Part shown: positions 46,913 through 59,879 of the stretch, piece by piece
Layout: every line of letters begins with the position of its first letter
Position numbering within the stretch: the first letter of the stretch is position 1
DNA from: Acanthosoma haemorrhoidale
Taxonomy: Eukaryota > Arthropoda > Insecta > Hemiptera > Acanthosomatidae
Length of the DNA stretch: 64,000 bases
NCBI GenBank assembly: GCA_930367205.1
Contig: OV884009.1
Location: forward strand, 91,037,189-91,101,188
Direction: 5' to 3'
The notes under the pieces: model-generated
Seen by the model: only the letters and a program-made list of their open reading frames with translations
Database searches by the model: none
What the model was told of the DNA's origin: nothing
Translations under genes and position numbers: made by a program

Positions 46913-47608
46913 ATTGATAGGACGATCTAGGCACAAACAATTTCACTTTTTTTGTTGACTTATTAATATCTGTATTGATAAGGAAGAGCAAATATTTTAG
47001 TTAATAATTAATAAAATACAGAAGAAATATATAGATAAGTAAATTTTAAAAACTAATCTTTTATGCAATGAAAAAAAAAATCTATCGATTAACTAGCATT
47101 AGAAACTTTAGACTCATGTGATATATTAAGCCATTATATTAATAAATTAATTGTAACATGAATAAATTAAAGTTGAATGTGATTCATAGACTAAAATACC
47201 TAAAGTATGTGGTTCCCCAATAGGCCTCAGTCAATTTGACAAAAAGTCACTTAAACTCAGTTGCCTTATAAAGCGTCAGACTTTGCCTAATCTAAAGAGG
47301 GGGGATTTCACACCGCATCATTAGCTAGCCTTTAGATTAACAAAACTTTTCATCTCTTATTCTTTTTCTTATTTAATCCATCGAATGTTTCGATTTCTTG
47401 GTGTTTCTTTATCTTATTTTAATTCTACCGTTGGTTATTCCAAAAAACGATAACGTGGTTTCGAACTTTCTAGGAGTGAAATCGCGCTTTTCAGCTATGG
47501 GGCTACTAAAAAATCAATAGTATCTGTTTGAAAAGTTTTTATGATTTTTTTCTGTTTTCCGAATATGAAGTATAGTAATGAAAAAAAATATAATCTATCC
47601 TATAATTT
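46913..47608. other. No gene seen
   Basis: AT-rich; a GGGGGGATTTCACACCGC stretch near 47299 shares TTCACACCGC with 6247-6256. Confidence 0.35.
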
Positions 47609-47840
47609 CGCGGCTAACGTGGGAGCGTGGGGGACTTCCCAAGACTCCGCTTCCTTCTTCGCACGCGAGGGAGGTGACAACCATGTGGACCTGGGAGGCC
47701 TCGGGGCTGTTTGTAAATATAGTGCGAATGAGCGAGTGAATGAAAATTGTAAATTGGTATGAACGAGATCAATTATCACAATTACTTATAGCCCAATCAG
47801 GCAGATTGTAATTTTATCATAATAAAGTTGTTATATAATA
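47609..47840 (+). mobile_element. LINE family A, copy A13 (3' UTR only)
   Basis: Starts at the CGCGGC block and runs through GAGCGTGGGGGACTTCCC, GAGGGAGGTGACAACCATGTGG and GGCAGATTGTAATTTTATC to an AATAAAG near 47821. Close to the youngest group. Confidence 0.92.
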
Positions 47841-47864
47841 ATAAAAAAAAATAATAATAGAGTA

Positions 47865-47945
47865 TCTCCAAAAATCCTCATCATCGAAGTCCGAAAATCT
47901 TTTATATTGTTTTTAGATCATTAAACGTTTTGCTTCTTCAGGCTC
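47865..47945 (-). repeat. Dispersed repeat H, copy 1
   Basis: The minus strand (CTGAAGAAGCAAAACGTTTA, then ATGATCTAA and TCGGACTTC) matches 48794-48875 in order, with gaps. Confidence 0.4.
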
Positions 47946-48793
47946 TCTCCGTGACTATAAGTGATATTATTTTTCGAAATTATTGTTCTACTCTTCCATT
48001 AATGTATCCTTAATCGGTAAAATCGTCGAACCGCATCTTGGTTTTTTTTCTTTCGGAGAGGTTCTAACCCCTGTTTTTAAATAATTAGTTTTTTTTAAAT
48101 AATAAAAACTAATATTATGTTGATAATAGTTCCTTAATATATATTAATTGTGGAACAATATTTTGTACAATTTATTCAAGGATCAGATGATAATTAAATT
48201 GTATTATTTAAATAAAACGACATGAAAGGCATGGACTGGGTTTGAATGAAAGTTATCATGAGACGGTAAGGTGTTGAATTTCTTAACTACTTATTGATTA
48301 GATGACATAAAATAATTGGGATTTTTGCAGAAAAATCCTACATCTCATCTTAGCCACTCGAAATTTTCTTATAAAGAAATAAATTTCTGTAATATCAAAG
48401 GAAACTAAATATATGTGCTCTGTTGTCGTTTCCTTTATTTTTCATTCTGTCCTTGGTTTTATTTTTGCGTCTACTTCACTTCTATTAGATATTTAATATT
48501 AAATTGCCTCTAAATATTAAAAACGGTCAGACTTTTTCTACATAAACCAATCAATATCTTACCAGATTGTGGAGTATAGCATTAATATTTCATTATTCTA
48601 AATTTTGCCGCAAATTCACCAATCTGGTATTCCATAGTGTAAAAATGGAATAATTGAATCCAAAAGTTAATATCATTTATACTTATGTTGTTTTATTCGT
48701 TGGATTATCACCAATTTTATTATTTATTATTTTAAATACATTTTTAAAAATATTTAAATGTTATTTTATATGTAATTAGTTTCAATTTTAGTA

Positions 48794-48875
48794 CTGAAGA
48801 TGGTTGAATAGGCAAAACGTTTACTGGCGATCTAACCGTAAATAATCGAGTTTTGGAGGGACTTCAATTGAAAAT
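48794..48875 (+). repeat. Dispersed repeat H, copy 2
   Basis: ACTGAAGATGGTTGAATAGG then CAAAACGTTTACTGGCGATCT and GGGACTTCAA. The CTGAAGA...CAAAACGTTT arrangement recalls motifs at ends of Penelope-like elements, but no RT or nuclease sequence is near; the link is only an impression. Confidence 0.4.
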
Positions 48876-49159
48876 AAATAATCAGTTTTTTGACAAATTA
48901 ATTTTTCACAAAGTCTAAATTTTAATATTTTAGGCAGGCTGAATTGTTTTAATGGGCGATATCATATAATGTACTGACATATATTACAAACGCAAAAGGT
49001 ACCAATCGTTTGGCCTGAGAATGACATATTCGTATAATCACTTTCAGAAAACCAATCCTAGAAATTAATTTCTTGATCCCAAATATATTTTAGGCTAGAT
49101 TTCACCTAATGAACTCCCCTTAAACGGTTGTGTTGAGTTTATTTTGAAGAAAATAATTT

Positions 49160-49732
49160 TATTGTTGCCATTTGCAGATGAAACTGCAGTCATCCCACCC
49201 AGACCCCAATATAGGATCCGATAACCTTCAAAAACAACTTGATGAGATCAAGTTAATGATGTAAAATGTTCCCACATTACCTTTAACCTCTACCACAGTC
49301 CTGTCCACTAGTTTTTTTTAAATTACATTCCTCTTCCTGTATCCGTGACAGTACGGCATTTAGGCTTTCATCTCGACAAAAGGAACCAACAGACGCTTTG
49401 GACAACTTACTACTGTACATACTACTTTGAAGGACATCCCATCTCTCAATTGAAAATAAATTACTAATCTACAAAGTTATACCAATCTGGAAATACTAAA
49501 TAATGCTGTGGGGGACAGCCAAAAAAAAAAAAATGAACATCAAGCGTATCCAACCCTTTCAAACAAAAGTCCTGAGAACAATAGTCAATGCCCCTTATTA
49601 CGTCAGCAACAAAATGCTTCATAACGATCTTAATAAACCCTACATTTATGCAATCATACCTTCCAAGTTCATGAAATGCCATTGTAACCTATCCATCTAC
49701 CTTAATTCCCTAGCACAGTCATTAAATTAGTA
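49160..49732 (+). pseudogene. LINE family A, copy A8: ORF2 part without 3' UTR
   Basis: Starts at RT motif C (FADETAVI at 49171, consensus ADD) and continues with several stops to HLGFHLDKR. A frame at 49503-49730 reads LWGTAKKKKMNIKRIQPFQ, then LRTIVNAPYYVSNKMLHND. It stops at SLN near 49728 and the sequence becomes unrelated, so the 3' UTR and tail are missing, unlike all other A copies. A large deletion after insertion is the simplest cause. Confidence 0.85.
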
Positions 49733-49737
49733 CATAA

Positions 49738-52700
49738 TTCAGAAACTTCACTGAAGAAGCAGAAAATATGCCCTAAAAACAAAACGAACTCGAGGAGTGG
49801 GGGTACTATAAATTGCTGACACCTCAAGTTCTCAGTATCTACAAATTATGGTGGAAATAATTTATTGAGTACTGCTGTCTAATTTTGTTAGATTTTTGTG
49901 ACACAGCGTACTTATCAATCTTCGTCAAAATGTTTTTTTCCTTCTATCAAGCCAATGAATCTCTAAGTCATATATATCGTTCAGAATTTTAATGAATCAT
50001 CAATTTAGAACCTTATATAGTATCGATTGAACCTAGCTTTCGTGTACCGTACGCATTGTTATAGATGAGCCCTAGTGAGTCAATTATAATAGACTTGACC
50101 AATATTGACACTTTGAGAAACATTTTCGGTACAATATGTGGTGTACAATGTACTACGCCTTTTGACTTTATTTATTACTCGTATTATTATTAAGTGTTGT
50201 TCTCTAATAACTGGAAAGTATGAAAATCTTATTTCGCTTGGTTAATTCTAGTTACGAGTCATCAGACCGGATAAAAAGGAACATTTACGGATTCCAATTT
50301 CATGACTAGTCTGGTTATTTTTTTACTGATATGTTAGGTAAGGTACTAATTTCGGATAATCAATAACTGTATTTCGGATACATTTTGGACAACGTCAGAC
50401 ACGATTCCACGTCCAGAAGATGATCCTGTCTGACAAAAATTAGGACATGACCAAAGATGTAGGTTTGGCGTATTTGAAGAGAGCGTATGGCAGGATGGAT
50501 GGAGTTTAGGAAGAAAGGAAGAATCTTCATTTCTCTAAAAAATGAAAATATATTGCAAAAGCTTTTTATTTCATTTTTATGAGTTATTTAGTTATAAGCT
50601 AGTCATTTAAAACATAATTACCTGTAATTATGAGTTTATCGGAATGTGGTCCTGTATTAGTTTACATCTATGTTATTCCTAGGGGACATATGTCCAATAA
50701 TTAATTTTATTTATTTATTTATTATATATCCTTAAAAAACAACAGTCAATTGTTGAACACGGTTACAGCGATATTTATACCCGCCAAAGCACATAGACCA
50801 AAGAAGGTCCCATAATGAAGGATTTTGACTTTTATCGAAAATCCAATATACGAACTAGAATTACGTAGCTACTTTCAAACGTCTATAGCGGCGAAACAAC
50901 GTTTTAAAATATAAAAATAGTAGATAACCATTCTGCATTCAGCCGGTATTAAACTTTTGAAATTTGGTCAAGTGTATACATAGAAGATTGGAATTTCCCG
51001 TCAGATAAAAAGGTATCACACCTCTTCTTCTCCATTAATTAACACAGACTCTGATATTATGAATTAAATTAATAATAATAATTATTTTTAAATAGTAAAA
51101 TAATTTTTTTTAATTTGAAAAATCTTTTGATGGTATTTTTAAATTTGTTGGCCATGAAATCTAGGATGAAAATTTAACGAATTTTGGCTTGTTGTGGATG
51201 AATGGAAAGCCAACGTTCTGCTATCTGGCTAATATATTGGTTTCTTAGGCACTACCTCTCTGACTTACTCCACTTAATTCAATAGCAGTTTAAAACTGGC
51301 TTGATGAAGTGAAGACTGCTGCTCTCATTGGATTAGTGGTGTCCTCTTCAAATTAATAAAAGAATTATATTTAATACAGTACTTTTTCAAGTAGACAAGT
51401 CCCTATTTTCCCTAGGTAGGCCAGACATTGTTAGTGGGAGTTGCAAAATCTGTTAGTTTCTCATGATAGTGGTATGATGCACGTCAGGTAACTGTGTGCT
51501 GCGGGGTGTGCAAACGTAATTATCTTTATTTCCCTTGTCGTTCCTTCGTGACATTTTTTTTTGATTATATTTAAAAGGTTGGCTAGATCGCCGTAAGGAT
51601 AAGTCTCTTTATATATAGCTGACCACTCTCACCCTTAGTTCCTATTCAGTTGTACAATTGAGTTGCATTTTGATACTTTCTTGAAGATTTCGTTGTGGCA
51701 ATTTGTTTGTCCCAAAACATACAACAAAAAACACACAAGCGGGGGCTGTATCTGATAGTTGAGGATAACTCGATTTTTATCTGGCTGAATGTTATGATAG
51801 TACTATAAAAATTATTGTATACTACACGACAACACGATTAAAATCCACTAAAATCCCAACGTTTTAAAATATTGTCACAATGAGGATGTTATTGTTAACT
51901 TATATAACATCTTATATATAACAACTTATATAATAGGAGAGGAAAATATTTATTTTTTAATGACAAGTGAATAATTAATGACGTTTTGTGGCACCAAGTA
52001 AAACTTTTAAGAACAATACCATCTCCCTGTTCTAAAAATGACGTGAATACCAATACATGGTCTGACTTAATTTTGCATGTACCCTTCAATATTGTATATC
52101 GATGTTGCTATATTTGTTATGTCTTCCTAACCTCAAATCGGATCTTCATGTGAAATTTCATTTACCATCCGTTTTCCAGTTAATGTTTTTATTAGTAATT
52201 TTAGTTTAGTTACGCTCAGAATTATGGTTACATTTAGCCAAATCATCTTATTCAGTTTAAACAATTTGCAAGTGCTAGGGTATATTTGGCCCTGTGTCGC
52301 CCAAGCCTTGGAGCCAAATGTGCAACATTGGCCAGGAGGAATTCCTTAGTATTCCGGAGCCGTCCCGCTTGCGGCAAATTATGCATTTTGAGGTCAAACA
52401 GCGCCGAGGTTTAGGAAGTTGAGCCTCCGGCAAGGTTTACATACCCCAGTTGCTAACATAACTGCCACCCTCAACCCCAACCCCCCACCCAGTTCCTTAG
52501 GCGACTCCCCGCCACTTCCCAGACTGCCAGAATAGTAATGACTTCCCTCATATGTTAATGTCATTAAAGTTTTATAATCAGCAAACTCATCTGAGGTCTG
52601 TTTCTTGCTTCCATTGGCATGCTTGGTTATCGGAGTGAAGTTGAAATAATAATAAACAAGTGCTTTGACTCCCCCAGAAAACAGTATTGACCGACACCTC

Positions 52701-52980
52701 ATGATGTGACCTCTTGGTTGTTGTGACTATGTGAGAATTTCAGAACGCTTTTCATTTCTTAAAGAAATGCCTAATTTGCAGTAAATTTTGGAGAAACATC
52801 TTTGTGAAAAACTTTGTTAATGTGGAGAAAGTGGTCGAATACCATAATGATAGCTGGTACCATAGTAGGCATCTGTGTAAGAACCTGGATCTACAAATCG
52901 AACCAATAAGATGCATGGCATGTTCAGTGCTTGGCAGTTACCTCATAACCGTAATTAATTGTGGAATTAATTTTTTTTAT
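49738..52980. other. No certain gene (3.2 kb)
   Basis: Bases 49753-49800 (ACTGAAGAAGCAG, then CAAAACGAACTCGAGG) faintly resemble repeat H. Bases 52270-52700 are GC-richer and hold a 102-codon minus frame with a GSGGESPKELGGGLGL stretch but no known domain. The rest is AT-rich. Confidence 0.35.
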
Positions 52981-52983
52981 TTT

Positions 52984-53320
52984 TAGGGAAAGTCAACCAC
53001 AAGGATCATTGATGCCCACAAGTACACGATCATTTTCTAGATTTTGGTTTTACAACAGGGATTTTTAAATGATTTTAACTTTTATTATTATTTTGTAGGG
53101 CTTTGCAAGGAGATTTCTTAATGCGTTTTTGAATTTTTAAATTATTAAACAAAACCAAAGTATATCTAATTGATCCGAGTAGGCAAGATAGCTAGTACAA
53201 AACCTCGTCCAACCCTAAGGCCGACCGAGGGACTGGCGACACACCAGCCCCACCTGTCTGGTAGGCAGGACAAGTATTGTCATTTTAAGGACATGAGGAC
53301 TGATCGGAGGATGTGAGTAA
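52984..53320 (+). repeat. Repeat family E, copy 1
   Basis: Shares with 56011-56290 a left block (ACCACAAGGATCATTGATGC) and a right block CCCACCTGTCTGGTAGGCAG (53250-53269), followed by ATTTTAAGGAC. The middle is diverged. The right block folds as CCTGTCT/AGGCAGG around GGT. Non-coding. Confidence 0.6.
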
Positions 53321-53992
53321 AATTGAATCATTTGCATGACCATTATTGCTATTTCCATGTCGACGATTGTTCCTTTATTGCAAATGGTTAGTATACTTCT
53401 AACAGCAGTCGCCAGGTTCACATTCCCCTAAGATTTTTTCTTCGAGGGATTATTCTGGCCACTGTGCGCTTACCCTCGTGAGAATAAATGAGTAGTAGAA
53501 TTTTGGTTTATTGTATGTACTCTAAGCCATTTTTAGACACAACCTCAGGTTAGTCCCTTCCTCTATATTAGGAAATGTGCCATTGATTCATTTATGTTTT
53601 ATTTATCGTTGAACATATATACCGACAAATGAAAGACTATTGTCGCGTCCATGTTTGAAAATAAAACCTTTTCTTTTTGGCTTTTCTCGAATTTCTCGCA
53701 ATAAAAAATCAGTAGTGATTATAACTACCTTTGAATTACACGTAATTTTATAGCTTAGATAGTGAGTGTACCAAAAAACACTTAAGGCTTAAGACGAGCC
53801 TCAGGTGTGTTCTACTTTAATAGGTGTGTTGTAATCTATACGATATATGATAAAAATATATCAATCGGAAATTAAAATTTTTAATCTAACTAGCTTCATA
53901 GGCATTGTAATGAAATCAGGTGGGAAGTCCTGTTGCTTGCTACTCTGAACATATTTAAGATTAATACATAAATTTAACAAAAAATTACTTAT

Positions 53993-54594
53993 TTTTTTTT
54001 TTTATTTGTTAAAACTATTTATTAAGATAAAATTACAATCTGCCTTATTAGGCAATAAGTAATTGATATAAATGTTATCATTCATACCATATTTACAATT
54101 CATCATTCACTCGCTCATTCATACAGTATTTACAAATAGCCCAGAGGCCCCACAAGTCCACATGGTTGTCACCTCCCTCGCGTGCGAAGGAGGAAGCGGA
54201 GTCTTGGGAAGTCCCCCACGCTCGTCCGTCATTTACGTCACCGGATAAGAGCCAGCGGAGGCTGACCAAGAGCGCGAAAGCCACAGACGCTCAGGACATG
54301 ATTAGAGAAACTGGCCATTGCCAGGACTCCCACTAACACTTAATTATAGCAGGTCACGAGGCCACTGCCGTTTTAATCTCCGAGGAGGATTATAGGGATG
54401 AGTGGTGCAGTGCAATGACTGTGCTAGGGAATTAGGATGGTTGGATAGGTTACTATGGAGTTTTATGAACGTGATCAGTTCAAGAATGTAGGGTATATTA
54501 AGATCATTATGAAGGGTTTTGTTGCTGACATAATAAGGGGCATTTACTATTGTTCTCAGGACTTTTGATTGAAAGGATTGAATGCGCTTCACGT
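53993..54594 (-). mobile_element. LINE family A, copy A9
   Basis: A 5'-truncated minus-strand copy with T run (53993-54003), 3' UTR and ORF2 end. A candidate target duplication AAAAAATTACT (53979-53989 and 54626-54636) would leave about 31 unmatched bases at the 5' side. This could be extra sequence added at insertion or coincidence in AT-rich DNA. Confidence 0.93.
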
Positions 54595-54598
54595 TCAT
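54344..54598 (-). pseudogene. Jockey-like ORF2 C-terminus (copy A9)
   Basis: The minus frame reads NVKRIQSFQSKVLRTIVNAP, YYVSNKTLHNDLNIPYI, LHSNLSNHPNSLAQSLHCTT and ends PPRRLKRQWPRDLL. It is intact for this short stretch except for a small deletion after LELI (PSKF lost). It has no RT. Confidence 0.9.
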
Positions 54599-54636
54599 GA
54601 ACTCTGGTCACCTTTCAAAACGAATAAAAAATTACT

Positions 54637-55685
54637 ATAAATAAATTCTAAACTTTCAGTCTTAATATCATAAAAATACTTGTTTTAATGAAAATATATT
54701 AAATCTTTAAATTTATATATTACATTTGGTTATTAATAATTAGCAGGCAAACAAAAATTACGGGCAAGATAGGGACCCAAATCTGGGACCTTACCAATAT
54801 CCAATGGGGGGGGGGGGGCTCTTCCTGCTCTACTATCCTCCCTTCGCAACATGAATTCTCTCAAGCCAAATTCTCAAAAAAGAACGCAATGTACGAGTCC
54901 CAAGCTTGCTTGTCATTTTGTCTTTGCCAGTTAGTAATTCAATAAATAATCGTGGGATGAATAAACCATGACAGTTTCTCGTTACCTTTGTACATTTCGT
55001 GGTAAAGTTTTAAATAGAAATTTAAGAATCTGGTGTACGCCTGTCTGAACTTAAACCGTGTACAAAATTAAAGATCAAATGGACTTAAAAATTAACCCGT
55101 CCTACCTTCTAATTATTTTAATCAAACATCATGGCCTCCTTTATCGACTGAATTCCTCAGAAGAATTAAACTGTTATACCTTAAGTAATTTATTCATGCT
55201 ATTAATTAAACAGAATCATTCTTGTGATCAGAGGTATCAGACCATCAGAGGCATGGTAATTAAGACTCAGGTGTGAGCGTTGTTTTAATTTTCCTTACTG
55301 TATATACGTTTATTAGTATTTATTTATATATTTGTGAATTGATTATAAATTTTTCCGCACTTTATTGTATTAATAGAATAACATCTTATATGGAGTGATA
55401 ATTGAATCGTAATATTGGATTATAATTATAGATAAAAGTATTATTTAAAAATGTAAGTGGGTTGGTTTTGAATGATGTGGAATAAGTAGATGAGATTGTA
55501 AAATATAAACAACATTGTTGAGAACCACTCAGAATATGATTATGAAACTAATTGTCATTGTAATAGGTTATATTATGGCGTCCACTAGTAGTTGCTTTTG
55601 GTGGGTCGCTTTTCCTATGCCATGGATTAAAATTATTTTTTATTGTTTTTTTACGAGCCTAAAAAAAGGCTCGCTTTTTTCCTAA
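54637..55685. other. No gene seen
   Basis: Contains 13 G at 54806-54818. A CGAGCCT/AGGCTCG hairpin followed by six T lies at 55656-55682. Confidence 0.4.
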
Positions 55686-55856
55686 TGCGAGGGAGGTGAC
55701 AACCATGTGGATTTGGGAGGTATCTGGGTTGTTGGTAAATACTTGATGGATGAGCGAATGAATGAAAATTGTAAATATGGTATGGATGAGAACATTTTAT
55801 ACAATTATATATTGCCGAATAAGGCGGATTGTTATTTTAGCGCAATAAAGAAGTGT
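55686..55856 (+). mobile_element. LINE family A, copy A10 (3' end only)
   Basis: GCGAGGGAGGTGACAACCAT to GGCGGATTGTTATTTTAGC and AATAAAG near 55845, followed by a short TATC repeat and an A/T run. Confidence 0.9.
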
Positions 55857-56010
55857 CTATCTATCTATTATTTTTTTTTTAATGTGAATTGTAGGTAAAT
55901 CCTCCTAGGTCAATTTTTCGATATTTTTTTTATAGTTTTGATGGACTCAGGTGTTACAATAAACGTATAGTATTATGTAAAACATATTTTAATATTCCTT
56001 TTCCTTTTTT

Positions 56011-56290
56011 TTCTAGGGCACGTAAACCACAAGGGTCATTGATACCCACTATACATAAGTACAATTTCTTGCTTTTGGCTTTACGATTTGTTAATTATTT
56101 GGACTACTTTACAGCACTTAGATACTAAATTCGCTAAGACGTTTTGTGGTTTTGATACAATTAAACACAGCGAATATAAATCTTATAGACCCGAATGAGC
56201 ACGATATCAATAACAAAAAAAGACCTGGGCACCTCAATCCCACCTGTCTGGTAGGCAGGACTATTTTAAGGACCACTACCAATATTTCTT
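56011..56290 (+). repeat. Repeat family E, copy 2
   Basis: Left block ACCACAAGGGTCATTGATAC and right block CCCACCTGTCTGGTAGGCAG (56240-56259) then ATTTTAAGGACC, as in copy 1, with the same foldable CCTGTCT/AGGCAGG. Confidence 0.6.
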
Positions 56291-58264
56291 ACATCAGTAT
56301 AGTCCATTTCTACCTGATCAACTGCATCATGTGTATAAAATTGTCAATACTGCAGTATGTTTTACTGATATCTGTTATTTTTATTCTTGTTAATAATATT
56401 TTATACTATTCTCGACACACACAATATGTCTAAAATACACTTGTTGAAAATCTGACGTATTTTATTTATTGACCATTATGTTAAATTACATACATTAACG
56501 CAATGTATAATATTATTATGACTTCAAAAAACAAAACAATCACAGCCAGCAGGAAAGCTGCGAGAACAAAATCCGAGAGGCAAGGTAATTTCACTAAGAA
56601 AAACTTAGTAGCGGTCAGATGAAGACACAATCAATTTGTTGAAAGACAAGAGAAGGGCTGTCTGAAAGAGAAATTGAATAGACTGGAAGATTTGGATTGT
56701 ACCCAACGGAAATAGAAAAGAGAAACGACTTTTCCAAAAGCAATTTGTCATCTTCCTATTGAAGGATATGAAAACCCCAGGAGCCGATTGCTATGTGATA
56801 ATACACCCTTAAAACAAATATCCCTTGTAATGGTTTTGAAAACAGATCATGAAACGGTTGCTATTTTGGATTTATAGAAGAGGTAATTTTGCTGATAATC
56901 AAGCCATTAAAACGATTACCGCAAAAAAGAGTAGGTAAATTTTTACGTTAAATAAAAAGTTTTTTTCCACATCGATAAACATAAAATTGGATATTGTTCA
57001 TAAGAACACAGGTAAAATTCTTTCATTTACTATTATTTATCTAATAAAGAGTAAAAACAAACTTATTTCAACATCTCAATGAGTTTGTAAAATGTAATGA
57101 AAACCAAGATAAAACTGTCTAAATGTCAAAACGTAATTACTGCAGAACGTTGTAATATGGGGTATGATTTTTTCTTTCAAAAATATATGTACAGTGATAA
57201 TTAATTTGTTCAATGTACAATCTATAATAGACGTGATCAAATATTGTAGTTTTCAAAATTATAATAAAAGAAACATTGACTTTTAAATAAAATCTTTGGT
57301 GCTTAGGTATGAAGAGGTCGGGTCGACAGAACATTATCGCCATATTTGGTAGGTGGTTCTGAGCTCTCAAACTGGGATTCTGTTTTCTTTACCAAATGTT
57401 CTGGGTATTTTTCCAAGTAGCTACTCATTTATCCTCACGAGGCTGAGTTGAACCAGTATTCTAACCAGTTGTGCATGGGAACGGTCTCTAAGTTAAGCAA
57501 TTACAGTAAAAAAGCTAAGAGTAACTAATAAAAATAATGGCAAATAACTTAAGCATTATTATAAAAGAAACTTATGAAAAGCATCTGATATGCAAATAAA
57601 GTTGGCTCAAAATTTATTTTTTTTACAATATAGCTCAAACGCTTTTGCTTCACCCTCTTCAATGTGTCCTTAACTGTGAGAAAAAATTTAAATCTTAAAT
57701 AGATTCTGAGTCGGGGCATGAGAAATTTTGAAAGTTAAGGAAACGGGACTGACTTTTGACATTCTTCATAACTTCTTTCTCCTGTGTCTAATAGCTCAAG
57801 GGTATATAAGTATTATTAGTCATTTTCAGTTTGAAAGTATTCTAGTCTGCTTCAATCATTATTGGTCTCATGAGGTGGTGTTAGTACTGGAAGCCTTGAA
57901 AACTATTACAACTGGAAAACTATTTAACAAACAGTGATACGATTTTATTCGAGTATAGCTACGTCTATTATGTCATATGTAATTATGAATGTTGGCAAAT
58001 CAGGGAATATTACGTGTATGCTTAAACTGGTACTGTAATATAAAAAGCTTTGAATATGGTTAGAATATATTTTGCGGCACGCTCAAATTAATATTGAGGT
58101 GCCCACTTGAAGTACCTTTGGGTATCCTGTAATGTTGGCAGTTGAAAATTATTGCTTATATACACTAATACTAAACTTAACCTTTAAAAAATATCAGGAA
58201 ACTGACAGATTATAATTTAGCTCATATTAGCTCTAACTACATATTGAAAATTATACAAGAAAAT
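56291..58264. other. No certain gene
   Basis: Bases 56520-56900 have a coding-like look on the plus strand (K/R-rich frames with stops) but match no family known to me. Confidence 0.3.
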
Positions 58265-58640
58265 GGATTGTTTTCTTGCGGAGCATCCTATTTCCCCGTC
58301 ATGGAGCGTTTTCCAATATTTTGGAGAAATCCAGAAGGCATCATCTTTTATAAGGTAGGAAAAAAAATGGGACCCTGACAATTACAGACTGATAAGTGGA
58401 CTTGAACTTATGTGAACACCTTTTCAAAATAGCTGGAACAACTCATGTAAAAAAGACTACTCCCAACTGATTATCTCTCATATCAACTATTCGACTCGAC
58501 TTCAGGAAAAATTGCTCATCAGTTCATAAACTCAGCGACCTTCCGAACAAATAATTGGCAGCTTTGAAAACAAAAAATGTACCACTGCTGTCTTTTTGGA
58601 CGTTGTAGGAGCATTTGACGCTCTTTGGGAACTCTCGTGG
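58265..58640 (+). pseudogene. Old Jockey-type reverse transcriptase fragment
   Basis: In shifting frames it reads NYRLIS (58379-58396; consensus SYRPISL), DFRKNCSSVHKLSDLPNK (from about 58499; consensus FGFRxxxSTxHQL) and ENKKCTTAVFLDVVGAFDAL (to 58627). The last is RT motif A with both D residues present. Order and spacing fit the N-terminal half of the RT; motifs B and C are not found downstream. Confidence 0.65.
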
Positions 58641-59757
58641 AAACTACACATATACTCTACATTAGACCAGGTATTATATATCATATAACATTAATATGGC
58701 ATAAATTATACTGTGCCCAAACATCCAAAAAATTGTGGGGTATATCTCGATTAACTGATCGTTTTTGTAAGCAAAGAACTAATTTAATAAATATATTTTA
58801 TTTTGAAATCAGAAGTTGTAACACATTACGTCAGAAATTTATCTGAAGTGAAATAAGCTTGTCAATTTTGACATTCCAATTTAAGAGCCATAGATAAGGT
58901 AGAGGCGCCATATTTTCATTACATCTTGATGAAGGATCGTTTTTCTGTTAGGGGGGAAAAAAAAGTTCCCATTCAGAAAGTTTATTTCATTCTCCTGTTC
59001 ACAGTGTAATCAGCAGATACCTTTTGTCGGAACTCTAGCCACGCGGAAACACAAAATAAAGACTGGTCTCAAACAAAAGGAGAAAGGGTCCCCGTTGAAA
59101 GTTGTGAACGACCGATCCTTTCAAAAATACTACCCCTCCAATTATATTTGGCAAAAGTTTGCTTTATAGTTCATTTATTCCATATCAATTGTTTTTTTTA
59201 CAAGTTGATTGGGCGGAATAAATGAAGGAAGTATATTTCAAGGTTGGGATTTTACTTGAATATAAAATACCAATTGATTAGCTTATGCACTACATCTTGC
59301 TAGATAAAAGCAATTCTGGGTTCAAATGTACCATTTAAGTGGTGAAAACAGTCATCTACATAATTAAAGAAAGTGTTCTGAGAATCATTGGCCATGAAAT
59401 GTGTTTTTTTTTATAATGTGGAAGATTTATTATGCCCGTTTTTCTTTTTTCTGACCGAATAATATTTGATTATATTTATTGTGTCAACTACTACACCACG
59501 AATAAATACAAGTTACCCTATTCTCAGACCAGAAAATTCCCACCTACCTTTTCTTATTTTTATCAATAAATCTTCGGTGTCCATATAGAGAGAGGGGATT
59601 ATTTCACGATCCCGACACGGCTTGATCTTACTAGAGGCGTGAGCATAGCCCGGCCTCTGTTTGGCAGAAATAAAACGCTCTCTCATTCACTGTAGGCAGG
59701 AATGACCTGCTTAAATAAGGCAGAAATTTTGAATCAGACACTTGAAGTGAACACTGC

Positions 59758-59760
<3 letters not shown>
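58641..59760. other. No gene seen
   Basis: Nothing recognised apart from short G/A homopolymers around 58953-58966. Confidence 0.4.

Positions 59761-59849
<89 letters not shown>
59761..59849. repeat. (CT)n microsatellite, 89 bp
   Basis: About 44 perfect CT units with no interruption, directly upstream of LTR fragment C3. Translation gives only alternating Ser-Leu and is not a gene. Confidence 0.98.
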
Positions 59850-59851
<2 letters not shown>

Positions 59852-59879
59852 CACAAGGGCTTGTTACTCTGCTTTAATC

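Noticed and set aside
52394..52702. 102-codon minus-strand frame with a Gly-rich stretch
   Set aside because: The Gly-rich part comes from a C/G-biased DNA segment; no family resemblance.
55656..55682. CGAGCCT/AGGCTCG hairpin followed by T6, like a bacterial terminator
   Set aside because: The context is eukaryotic transposon DNA with no gene upstream; probably part of a repeat.
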